The position numbers and the translations under genes were made by a program. The notes under the pieces were generated by a model. That model was not told where the DNA came from. It worked only from the letters and a program-made list of their open reading frames with translations, and made no database searches. Positions 38,592 through 46,222 of a stretch of 64,000 nt of DNA are shown here, one piece after another. Every line of letters starts with the position of its first letter. Positions within the stretch are counted from its first letter, which is position 1. The stretch is from Variovorax sp. RA8. GTDB lineage: Bacteria; Pseudomonadota; Gammaproteobacteria; Burkholderiales; Burkholderiaceae_C. Location of the stretch: positions 1,798,001-1,862,000 of the forward strand of contig NZ_LR594662.1 in assembly GCF_901827175.1 (NCBI RefSeq), written 5' to 3'.

Positions 38592-40670
38592 TCAGCGTAC
38601 CCGCATGCCGGGTTGAGCGCCAGGCCAGGGCTCCAGCACGTAGATCCCGGGCTCGGCCTTCTCGTCGGCATGACTGGCAGCCAGCACCATGCCTTCGGAA
38701 ATACCGAACTTCATCTTGCGCGGCGCCAGGTTGGCGACCAGCACGGTGAGCTTGCCGACCAGCTGCTCGGGCTGGTAGGCCGAGGCGATGCCGGAGAACA
38801 CGTTGCGCGTGCGGCCTTCGCCGGCATCGAGCGTGAGGTGCAGCAGCTTGGTGGAGCCCTCGACCTTCTGACAGGCCACGATCTTCGCGATGCGCAGGTC
38901 GATCTTTGCGAAGTCGTCGATGGTGATGGTTGGCGCGATGCCTTCGCCGCCGGGCAGGGCAGTGGCTGCGGCGGCTTCTGCCATCGGCTCGGGCGCCTCG
39001 AACAACTGGTCGATCTGCTTGGCGTCGACGCGCTGCATCAGGTGCTTGTACTCGGCGATCGCGTGGCCTTCGCCAAGCAGCCGCGCCGCATCGGCGAACA
39101 GCAGCGGCTCGCTGCGCAGGAAGCCCTCGACCTGCGCGGCGAGCGCCGGCAGCACCGGCTTCAGGTAGATGGTCATCAGGCGGAAAGCCTCGATGCAGGT
39201 GGTGCACACATCGTGCAGGCGCACTTCCATCCCGGCCTGCTTGGCGAGCTCCCAGGGCTTGTTCTGGTCCACGTACTCGTTGACCTTGTCGGCCAGCGCC
39301 ATGATCTCGCGCAGCGCGCGGGCGAAGTCGCGCCCGTCGTACAGCGCGGCGAGCGGCCGGGCTGCTTCCTGCAGCGTCGCCAGCAGCGCGGCGCCATCGG
39401 TGCTCACGATGCCCAGCTTGCCGCCGAAGCGCTTGGCGACGAAGCCGGCCGCGCGGCTCGCGATGTTGATGTACTTGCCGATCAGGTCCGCGTTCACGCG
39501 GGCGATGAAGTCGTCGGGGTTGAAGTCGACGTCCTCCACCTTGGCGTTGAGCTTGGCCGCGATGTAGTAGCGCAGCCACTCGGGGTTCATGCCGATCGAG
39601 AGGTACTTGAGCGGGTCGATGCCGGTGCCGCGGCTCTTGCTCATCTTCTCGCCCGAGACGGTGATGAAGCCGTGCACGTTCACCTGGCCGGGCGTCTTGC
39701 GGCCGCTGAACTGCAGCATCGCGGGCCAGAACAGCGTGTGGAAGTAGACGATATCCTTGCCGATGAAGTGAACCTGCTCCACTGCCGGATCGGCCACGAA
39801 GTCGTCGAAGCTTTGCGTGGTGCGCGAGGGCTCGTGCCAGTGGGCCGCCGCCTGGCCCTTGTCGAAGTGGTTCTTCAGGCTGGCCAGGTAGCCGATGGGC
39901 GCGTCCAGCCAGACGTAGAAATACTTGCCCGGTGCATCCGGGATCTCGATGCCGAAATAGGGCGCCTCGCGCGAGATGTCCCAGTCCGCCATGCCGGCCT
40001 CGAACCACTCGCCGGCCTTTTTCGCCATCTCCGGCTGCAGCTTGCCGTCCTGCGTCCAGGTCTTGAGGAAGTCGACCACCTTCGGATCGGAGAGCTTGAA
40101 GAAGAAGTGCTCGGAGCTGCGCAGCTCGGGGGCCGCGCCGGTCAGCGTCGAATACGGGTTGATCAGTTCGGTGGGCGCGTACACGCTGCTGCACACCTCG
40201 CACGAATCGCCGTACTGGTCCTTGGCGTGGCACACCGGGCATTCGCCCTTGATGTAGCGGTCGGGCAGGAACATGCCCTTCACCGGATCGTAGAACTGCT
40301 CGATGGTGCGCGTGGCGATCATGCCCGCCGCCTTGAGCTTCCTGTAGATGCCCTGGGCGAGCTCGGTGTTCTCCGGGCTGTCGGTGGAGTGCCAGTTGTC
40401 GAAGCGGATGTGGAAGCCGTCGAGGTATTCCTTGCGGCCGGCCGCGATCTCGCCGACGAATTCCTGCGGCGTCTTGCCGGCCTTCTCGGCCGCGATCATG
40501 ATCGGCGCGCCGTGCGCATCGTCGGCGCCAACGAAGTGCACCATGTGCCCCTGCATGCGCTGGAACCGCACCCAGATGTCGGCCTGGATGTATTCCATGA
40601 TGTGGCCGACGTGGAACTTGCCGTTGGCATACGGCAGGGCGGTGGTAACGAAGAGCTTGCGCTGGGGCAT
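38592..40670 (-). CDS. metG: Methionine--tRNA ligase
   Basis: The 692-residue class I synthetase charges tRNA-Met. The HIGH-like motif is in [15 protein letters not shown]. Zinc ligands are in [17 protein letters not shown], and KMSKSRG is at about 342. An anticodon-binding domain follows, and a C-terminal tRNA-binding (EMAP-like) domain begins near [15 protein letters not shown]. Length and order match E. coli MetG. It is divergent from yceH. Confidence 0.97.
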   Translation of the reverse strand: MPQRKLFVTTALPYANGKFHVGHIMEYIQADIWVRFQRMQGHMVHFVGADDAHGAPIMIAAEKAGKTPQEFVGEIAAGRKEYLDGFHIRFDNWHSTDSPENTELAQGIYRKLKAAGMIATRTIEQFYDPVKGMFLPDRYIKGECPVCHAKDQYGDSCEVCSSVYAPTELINPYSTLTGAAPELRSSEHFFFKLSDPKVVDFLKTWTQDGKLQPEMAKKAGEWFEAGMADWDISREAPYFGIEIPDAPGKYFYVWLDAPIGYLASLKNHFDKGQAAAHWHEPSRTTQSFDDFVADPAVEQVHFIGKDIVYFHTLFWPAMLQFSGRKTPGQVNVHGFITVSGEKMSKSRGTGIDPLKYLSIGMNPEWLRYYIAAKLNAKVEDVDFNPDDFIARVNADLIGKYINIASRAAGFVAKRFGGKLGIVSTDGAALLATLQEAARPLAALYDGRDFARALREIMALADKVNEYVDQNKPWELAKQAGMEVRLHDVCTTCIEAFRLMTIYLKPVLPALAAQVEGFLRSEPLLFADAARLLGEGHAIAEYKHLMQRVDAKQIDQLFEAPEPMAEAAAATALPGGEGIAPTITIDDFAKIDLRIAKIVACQKVEGSTKLLHLTLDAGEGRTRNVFSGIASAYQPEQLVGKLTVLVANLAPRKMKFGISEGMVLAASHADEKAEPGIYVLEPWPGAQPGMRVR

Positions 40671-40782
40671 CGAGGGCGCTTTCTGGGGGAACGGACGGGA
40701 GCCGGCGGCCGTGCGGCCGGCGGGAGGGGCATTTTAGGCGGCGCACGGCGCTTACACTTTGGCCCCCATTCGAGCCGCTGCC

Positions 40783-41457
40783 ATGACCTCTGCCCTGCCG
40801 ATCCTGTCCGCCGTCGAAACCCGCGTCCTCGGCGTGCTGGCCGAGAAGCAGCGCACCGTGCCCGACAGCTACCCGCTGACGCTCAACACCCTGGTGGCCG
40901 GGTGCAACCAGAAGACCAGCCGCAACCCGCTGATGGAGCTGTCCGAGACCGAGGTCCAGGCCGCGCTGGACAGCCTCAAGGGCTACAGCCTCGTCATGGA
41001 GTCCAGCGGCGGGCGCGTCGCGCGCTACGAGCACAACATCGAGCGCGTGCTGCGCGTGCCCTCCCAGTCGACCATCCTGCTGACGGTGCTGATGCTGCGC
41101 GGCCCGCAGACCGCCGGCGAGCTGCGCATCGCCACCGAGCGGATGCACAACTTCGCCGACATCTCCTCGGTCGAGGCCTTCCTGGACGAGCTGGCAGAGC
41201 GGCCGGCCGGCGCGCTGGTCGTGAAGCTCGCGCGACTGCCGGGGGCGCGCGAGAACCGCTGGATGCAGCTGCTCTCTGGACCGCCTTCGGAGCAGGCGAT
41301 GGAGACGGCGGGGGCGCCGGCCGGTCGCGGCGACGCTTCGCTCGGCGAGGTGGCGGCGCTGAAGGCCAACGTCGCCCGGCTCGAGGCCGAGGTCGCGGCC
41401 CTCAAGGCGCTGACCGCGCGCATCTGTTCGGAACTGGGCATCGCCGACCAGGCCTGA
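40783..41457 (+). CDS. YceH family protein (DUF480)
   Basis: The 224-residue protein matches the YceH/DUF480 winged-helix family: [37 protein letters not shown], and the tandem wing with [20 protein letters not shown] coiled-coil-like C-terminus (Leu/Glu/Ala, about 185-215) follows. Function is unknown; a DNA-binding role is only suggested by the fold. The ATG 40783 fits the conserved start. Divergent from metG, with AT-rich boxes (TACACT, TAAAAT) in the 112-base gap. Confidence 0.88.
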   Translation: MTSALPILSAVETRVLGVLAEKQRTVPDSYPLTLNTLVAGCNQKTSRNPLMELSETEVQAALDSLKGYSLVMESSGGRVARYEHNIERVLRVPSQSTILLTVLMLRGPQTAGELRIATERMHNFADISSVEAFLDELAERPAGALVVKLARLPGARENRWMQLLSGPPSEQAMETAGAPAGRGDASLGEVAALKANVARLEAEVAALKALTARICSELGIADQA

Positions 41458-41671
41458 AGCCCCGCGCATGAAGGACGCGGTCTTCTTCCGCCCCTCGACC
41501 TGGGCGACCCCGCTGCCCCACCCGTGCACAGTTCGAAAGTGCCTTCCTGGCGGCCGGCGCCGAGTCGGCCGCCTCCTTCCTGACCAACGGCATGCTGGCG
41601 TGTAGGGTGAACGCGGGGCCGGCGAACCCCTCCTTGGCGCCGCACTAGACTACCGGCCATCAGGAGCCCCC
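41458..41671. other. Non-coding gap between yceH and apbC (214 bases)
   Basis: A 45-codon open frame from 41468 to 41605 has no ribosome site or recognisable homology, and a second frame in the same stretch is equally short. The region ends with TAGACT (41646-41651) and an AGGAG ribosome site (41662-41666) that serve apbC. Confidence 0.5.
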
Positions 41672-42763
41672 ATGACCGTTACACCCCAGGCGCTCGCCGA
41701 AGCGCTCAAGACCGTCCTCGACCCCAACACGGGCAAGGACTTCGTCAGCACCAAATCGCTGAAGAACCTCCAGATCCACGAGGGCGATGTCTCCTTCGAC
41801 ATCGAGCTCGGCTACCCCGCCAAGAGCCAGGCCCCGGCGCTGCGCAAGGCGCTGGTCGCGGCGGCGAAGACCGTGCCGGGCGTCGAGAACGTCTCGGCCA
41901 ACATCGCGACCAAGGTGATCAGCCATGCCGTGCAGCGCGGCGTGCAGCTGATGCCCAACGTCAAGAACATCATCGCCGTGGCCTCGGGCAAGGGCGGCGT
42001 GGGCAAGAGCACCACTGCCGCCAACCTCGCGCTTGCCCTCGCGGCGGAGGGGGCCAGTGTCGGCCTGCTCGATGCCGACATCTACGGCCCCAGCCAGCCG
42101 ATGATGCTGGGCATCTCGCGCCGCCCCGAGAGCGAGGACGGCAAGACCATGGAGCCGCTGGAGAACCACGGCGTGCAGGTGATGTCCATCGGCTTCCTGG
42201 TCGACCAGGACGAGGCCATGATCTGGCGCGGCCCCATGGCCACGCAGGCGCTGGAGCAGCTCCTGCGCCAGACCAACTGGAAGGACCTCGACTACCTGAT
42301 CGTCGACATGCCGCCCGGCACCGGCGACATCCAGCTCACGCTGTCGCAGCGCGTGCCGATGACCGGCGCGGTGATCGTCACCACCCCGCAGGACATCGCG
42401 CTGCTCGACGCCAGGAAGGGCATCAAGATGTTCGAGAAGGTGGGCGTTCCCATCCTCGGCATCGTGGAGAACATGGCGGTGCACGTGTGCTCCAACTGCG
42501 GCCACGTCGAGCACATCTTCGGTGCCGAGGGCGGCAAGAAGATGGCCGAGCAGTACGACATGGCCTACCTGGGCGCGCTGCCGCTGGACATCAACATCCG
42601 GCTGCAGGCCGACAGCGGCAAGCCGACGGTGGTGGCCGACCCCGATGGCGAAGTGGCGGGCATCTACAAGGCGGTCGCGCGCCGGGTCGCGGTGGGCATC
42701 GCCGAGAAGGCCAAGGACTTCTCGGCGAAATTCCCGACCATCACGGTCAGCAAAAACACTTGA
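41672..42763 (+). CDS. apbC: Iron-sulfur cluster carrier protein ApbC (Mrp/NBP35 family)
   Basis: The 363-residue P-loop ATPase carries Fe-S clusters to apoproteins. An N-terminal MIP18-like domain (about 1-85) precedes the deviant Walker A GKGGVGKSTTAAN near residue 104, LLDADIYGPSQPMML and DMPPGTGDIQLT. The cluster-binding CxxC is in HVCSNCGHVEH. The nearby formate dehydrogenases carry many clusters, so a supporting role is plausible. The LysR gene starts 10 bases downstream. Confidence 0.94.
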   Translation: MTVTPQALAEALKTVLDPNTGKDFVSTKSLKNLQIHEGDVSFDIELGYPAKSQAPALRKALVAAAKTVPGVENVSANIATKVISHAVQRGVQLMPNVKNIIAVASGKGGVGKSTTAANLALALAAEGASVGLLDADIYGPSQPMMLGISRRPESEDGKTMEPLENHGVQVMSIGFLVDQDEAMIWRGPMATQALEQLLRQTNWKDLDYLIVDMPPGTGDIQLTLSQRVPMTGAVIVTTPQDIALLDARKGIKMFEKVGVPILGIVENMAVHVCSNCGHVEHIFGAEGGKKMAEQYDMAYLGALPLDINIRLQADSGKPTVVADPDGEVAGIYKAVARRVAVGIAEKAKDFSAKFPTITVSKNT

Positions 42764-42773
42764 CGTTGCCTGC

Positions 42774-43745
42774 ATGAACCTGCTCGCCTCGATGCGCTAC
42801 CTGGTCGCGCTGAGCGAGCACCGCCACTTCGGCCGCGCCGCGCAGGCCTGCTACATCACGCAGCCGGCGCTGTCGAACGCGCTGCGCGCATTGGAATCCG
42901 AGTTCGGCGTGGTGATCGTCAAGCGCGGACGCACCTATGCAGGCCTCACGCACGAGGGCGAGGCGGTGCTGGCCGCGGCGCACCGCATGCTGCACGAGAA
43001 CGAGGTGCTGCAACAGCTGCTCAAGAGCGAGGAAGCGCATCCGCGCGGCGGCCTGCGCATGGCCGCCGTGCCGACCGCGATTCCCATGCTGGCGCGCTTC
43101 GCGGCGCGGCTGCAGGCCCGGCATCCGGGCATCGCGCCGACCGTGCTGTCGATGAGCTCGCTGGAGCTGGAGACCGGGCTGGAGAACCTGTCGCTGGACA
43201 TCGCCCTCGGCTACACCGAGCGCATGCACCTGCGCGAGGTCAAGCTCACGGCCTGGCCGCAGAGCATCGAGCACTACTTCCTGCTGCGCCGCGGCAAGCA
43301 AGCCGAGACGGCGACCCTGCGCATCGGCGCCCCCATCGGCTGGGCCGAGGCGGCGCGCCTGCCGCTGTGCCTGCTCACGCCGGAGATGCACAACCGCGCC
43401 ATCGTCGACCAGGCCTTCGCGACGGCGGGCGCCACCGTCGTGCCGGCCATCGAAACCAATTCGGTGCTGACGCTCGCGCTCAGCGTGATCTCGGGCGAGG
43501 TCTGCGCGGTGCTGCCTGGCGCCATGGTGGATGCGGTGCGCGGCCAGGGCGCCCTCGAGGCGCTGCCCCTGGTGGCGCCGGAAGTGCGCACGCCGATCGG
43601 CTTCATGACCCAGACGGCCGTTCGGCCCTCCCGCGCGCTCGACGCCGCGCTGGCGATGCTGCAGGAGCCGGCCTGGCGCGCCGAGGTGGCGGCGCACAGC
43701 GGCTCGCTCGGTGCCTCCACGGGCGCCTCCTCCCCGATGGCCTGA
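42774..43745 (+). CDS. LysR family transcriptional regulator
   Basis: The 323-residue regulator has an N-terminal winged HTH (LVALSEHRHFGRAAQACYITQPALSNALRALE) and a periplasmic-binding-protein-like effector domain (about 90-295). The C-terminal tail is Ala/Ser-rich. It lies 10 bases after apbC and 0.67 kb before the formate dehydrogenase genes, where LysR-type FdsR regulators are known in relatives; the perfect dyad at 44320-44351 is a candidate target. The effector is unknown. Some other function with apbC remains possible. Confidence 0.88.
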   Translation: MNLLASMRYLVALSEHRHFGRAAQACYITQPALSNALRALESEFGVVIVKRGRTYAGLTHEGEAVLAAAHRMLHENEVLQQLLKSEEAHPRGGLRMAAVPTAIPMLARFAARLQARHPGIAPTVLSMSSLELETGLENLSLDIALGYTERMHLREVKLTAWPQSIEHYFLLRRGKQAETATLRIGAPIGWAEAARLPLCLLTPEMHNRAIVDQAFATAGATVVPAIETNSVLTLALSVISGEVCAVLPGAMVDAVRGQGALEALPLVAPEVRTPIGFMTQTAVRPSRALDAALAMLQEPAWRAEVAAHSGSLGASTGASSPMA

Positions 43746-43753
43746 GTCGGCGG

Positions 43754-44227
43754 CTAGACGAGCGATTTCGCGTTGGTGAGCACGTAGTCGCAGGCCTGGG
43801 TCTTGAGCTTGGCGCCCAAGCTCTTGAGGTTGAGCGAAGCGCCGTCGCTGCCTTGCAGCAGACCCTTGCTTCCATTGGCGAACCCCGTCTGCTGCGCCTT
43901 GTTGCCGGTGACCATGCCCAGCAGCTTGTCCTTGACTCCACCGGCCGCGTTGTTGCTCAGGTAGTTGTTCTTGATGCAGTACTGGAGCACGCCGGCTGCA
44001 TTGCCCATGCTGCTCGCTCCGATGGCTGGCATCGAAATGCCGAGGCTCTTGGCGAGCGCGGCGCCGGCGGCCCCCGTCGTTCCGGCATTGCCGGCGGTGC
44101 CCGACTCGGTTCCTGCGTTCGCGCCGCCCAGGTTGTTCTTGAGCGCATCGAGCATCTGGTTCTGGGCAAAGCTCGCCTGCGCAAGGGCCAGCAGCGCGGC
44201 GGTGGCCACTATCGTTGGAAAGTGCAT
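43754..44227 (-). CDS. DUF2501 family secreted protein
   Basis: The 157-residue protein has a signal peptide (to about ASFAQ, residue 22). A Gly/Ala/Thr-rich stretch leads to a conserved domain with GVLQYCIKNNYLSNN, GVKDKLLGMV and LKTQACDYVLTNAKSL; two Cys (GVLQYC and TQAC) probably form a disulfide. This matches DUF2501 (YjjA-like), of unknown function in the periplasm. It is convergent with the LysR gene (eight-base gap) and divergent from the formate dehydrogenase genes. Confidence 0.85.
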   Translation of the reverse strand: MHFPTIVATAALLALAQASFAQNQMLDALKNNLGGANAGTESGTAGNAGTTGAAGAALAKSLGISMPAIGASSMGNAAGVLQYCIKNNYLSNNAAGGVKDKLLGMVTGNKAQQTGFANGSKGLLQGSDGASLNLKSLGAKLKTQACDYVLTNAKSLV

Positions 44228-44319
44228 GATCGTCTCCAGCGGAGCCTGATGCCCCGTCCGGGTCAGGATAGCGCGAAAGGTCTGCGCGGGGCTGCGCGCC
44301 GCTGGCGGCCTTCATTTCC

Positions 44320-44351
44320 AAATTGAATCACCCGATGTGTGGATTCAATTT
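44320..44351. promoter_or_regulatory. Perfect 10+10 bp inverted repeat upstream of the formate dehydrogenase genes
   Basis: AAATTGAATC (44320-44329) and GATTCAATTT (44342-44351) are exact reverse complements with a 12-base spacer. The element is AT-rich in a GC-rich region and ends 62 bases before the first formate dehydrogenase ATG. It looks like an operator for a dimeric or tetrameric regulator; the nearby LysR protein is the obvious candidate. No convincing -10 box is seen with it. Confidence 0.6.
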
Positions 44352-44413
44352 GCCAAGCGTCCCGGCCCGCTCCACAGTGCAACCGCGGCATCCCGCCGTC
44401 GACGGCCGAGGCA

Positions 44414-46222
44414 ATGAACCACCCAGGCACCCAGAACGAGATCCAGGCGATCCCCCTCGCCACCCCAGACCAGTTGCGCGACCGCATCCGCCGCAAGAGC
44501 AAGCTCAAGGGGCGCCAGCCCGAGGCTGAGGCGCTGCGGGAAGTGCGCGAGCTCATCGGCCCGAATCCCGACGGCGGCTGGCCCCGCGACCTTCTCATCG
44601 AGCACCTGCACCGGCTCAACGACGCCTGCCTCGGCCTGCACGACCGGCACCTGGTGGCCCTGGCCTCGCTCACGAACATCCCGATGGCCGAGGTCTACGA
44701 GGTCGCGACCTTCTATCACCACTTCGAGATCCTGCGCGGCGACCAGCAGGCTCCCGGCCTCACCGTGCGCGTGTGCGACGGACTGGCCTGCGAGCTGGCG
44801 GGCGCACAGGACCTGCTGGCGCGGCTGCCCGCGCTGCTGGGTGCGGCGGGCCGCCAGGACGTGCGTGTGATCTCCGCGCCCTGCATCGGCCGCTGCGAGC
44901 AGGCGCCCGCCGCGGCGGTTCACCAGCGCGCCGTGCCGATGGCGAACCCGGACAAGATCCTGCAGGCGCTCGAATCGCCGCCGCCGCCCCGCGAGACCGG
45001 GCATTTCGTGCCCTCGGACTTCGCCGAAAAAAGCGTGACGCCAGCGCTCGATGCGGTGCAGACGCTGCCGCCCTTCACCGACTACGCCACCTACCGCGCC
45101 CACGGCGGCTACGCCCTGGCGGCGGCACTGGTCAACGGCGAGCAGGACGCCGAGGCCGTGATCCAGGCCATGGAAGACTCCGGCCTGCGCGGCCTCGGCG
45201 GCGCGGGCTTCCCGGCAGGGCGCAAGTGGCGCATCGTGCGCGAGCAGCCGGCGCCCCGGCTGATGGCCGTCAACATCGACGAGGGCGAGCCCGGCACCTT
45301 CAAGGACCGCGCCTACCTCGAGCGCGATCCGCACCGTTTCCTCGAAGGCCTGCTGATCGCGGCGCAGGTGGTGGGCACCGAGGCCTGCTACATCTACCTG
45401 CGGGACGAATACCACGACTGCCGCGCACTGCTGGAAGCAGAGCTGGCCAGGCTCCAGGCCGACCCGCCCTGCGAGCTGCCGCGCATCGAGCTCAGGCGCG
45501 GCGCCGGCGCCTATATCTGCGGCGAGGAGTCCGCGATGATCGAGAGCATCGAGGGCAAGCGCGGCGAGCCCCGCATGCGTCCGCCCTACATCGCGCAGGT
45601 CGGCCTGTTCGGCCGGCCCACGCTGGAGCACAACTTCGAGACCCTCTATTGGGTGCGCGACATCGTCCAGCGGGGCCCCCAGTGGTTCAGCGGCTTCGGC
45701 CGCCACGGGCGCAAGGGGCTGCGCAGCTTCAGCGTGAGCGGCCGGGTGAAGCAGCCCGGCGTCAAGCTCGCGCCAGCGGGCATCACGGTGCAGGAGCTGA
45801 TCGACGAGTACTGCGGCGGCATGATCGACGGCCACCAGCTCTACGCCTACCTGCCGGGCGGCGCCTCGGGCGGCATCCTGCCGGCCCGCATGAACGACAT
45901 CCCGCTGGACTTCGACACCCTGCAGCCCTACGGCTGCTTCATCGGCTCCGCCGCCGTGATGGTGCTGAGCCAGCACGACAAGGCGCGCGATGCGGCGCGC
46001 AACGTAATGCGCTTCTTCGAGCATGAGAGCTGCGGCCAGTGCACGCCCTGCCGCGTCGGCACGGCCAAGGCCGCGGCGCTGATGGAGGCGCCGGTGTGGG
46101 ACCAGGCCACGCTCGAGGACCTGGCGCAGGTCATGGGCGATGCGTCGATCTGCGGGCTCGGGCAGGCGGCGCCCAACCCCATCCGCTGCATCCAGAAGTA
46201 TTTTCCGCAGGAGATCGAATGA
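44414..46222 (+). CDS. fdsB: NAD-dependent formate dehydrogenase, fused gamma/beta (NuoE-NuoF-like) subunit
   Basis: This 602-residue diaphorase subunit passes electrons from the catalytic subunit to NAD. The NuoE-like part (about 30-170) has [2Fe-2S] ligands Cys121, Cys126, Cys157 and Cys161. The NuoF-like part (about 200-602) has the FMN/NAD region GLGGAGFPAGRKW, GEPGTFKDR, and [4Fe-4S] ligands Cys540, Cys543, Cys546 and Cys580. Separate fdsG and fdsB genes are the Rhodobacter/Cupriavidus state; this fusion matches the two-subunit FDH1 of Methylobacterium. ATG 44414 is preceded only by a weak GAGG. Its stop overlaps the next ATG. Confidence 0.92.
   Translation: MNHPGTQNEIQAIPLATPDQLRDRIRRKSKLKGRQPEAEALREVRELIGPNPDGGWPRDLLIEHLHRLNDACLGLHDRHLVALASLTNIPMAEVYEVATFYHHFEILRGDQQAPGLTVRVCDGLACELAGAQDLLARLPALLGAAGRQDVRVISAPCIGRCEQAPAAAVHQRAVPMANPDKILQALESPPPPRETGHFVPSDFAEKSVTPALDAVQTLPPFTDYATYRAHGGYALAAALVNGEQDAEAVIQAMEDSGLRGLGGAGFPAGRKWRIVREQPAPRLMAVNIDEGEPGTFKDRAYLERDPHRFLEGLLIAAQVVGTEACYIYLRDEYHDCRALLEAELARLQADPPCELPRIELRRGAGAYICGEESAMIESIEGKRGEPRMRPPYIAQVGLFGRPTLEHNFETLYWVRDIVQRGPQWFSGFGRHGRKGLRSFSVSGRVKQPGVKLAPAGITVQELIDEYCGGMIDGHQLYAYLPGGASGGILPARMNDIPLDFDTLQPYGCFIGSAAVMVLSQHDKARDAARNVMRFFEHESCGQCTPCRVGTAKAAALMEAPVWDQATLEDLAQVMGDASICGLGQAAPNPIRCIQKYFPQEIE

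Noticed and set aside
40701..40721. GCCGGC palindromes in the metG leader
   Set aside because: The short GC palindrome has no T run or conserved leader features. No T-box or SAM-riboswitch structure was recognised there.
38347..41529. 1060-codon open frame on the minus strand across metG and yceH
   Set aside because: It is a frame shadow of metG; only its last 71 codons form a credible lipoprotein gene with its own ATG. The rest is Arg/Gly/Ala-rich and overlaps two well-supported genes.
41468..41605. 45-codon plus-strand ORF between yceH and apbC
   Set aside because: It has no ribosome site and no homology, and alternative frames of equal quality occur in the same stretch. A decayed gene is possible but cannot be supported.
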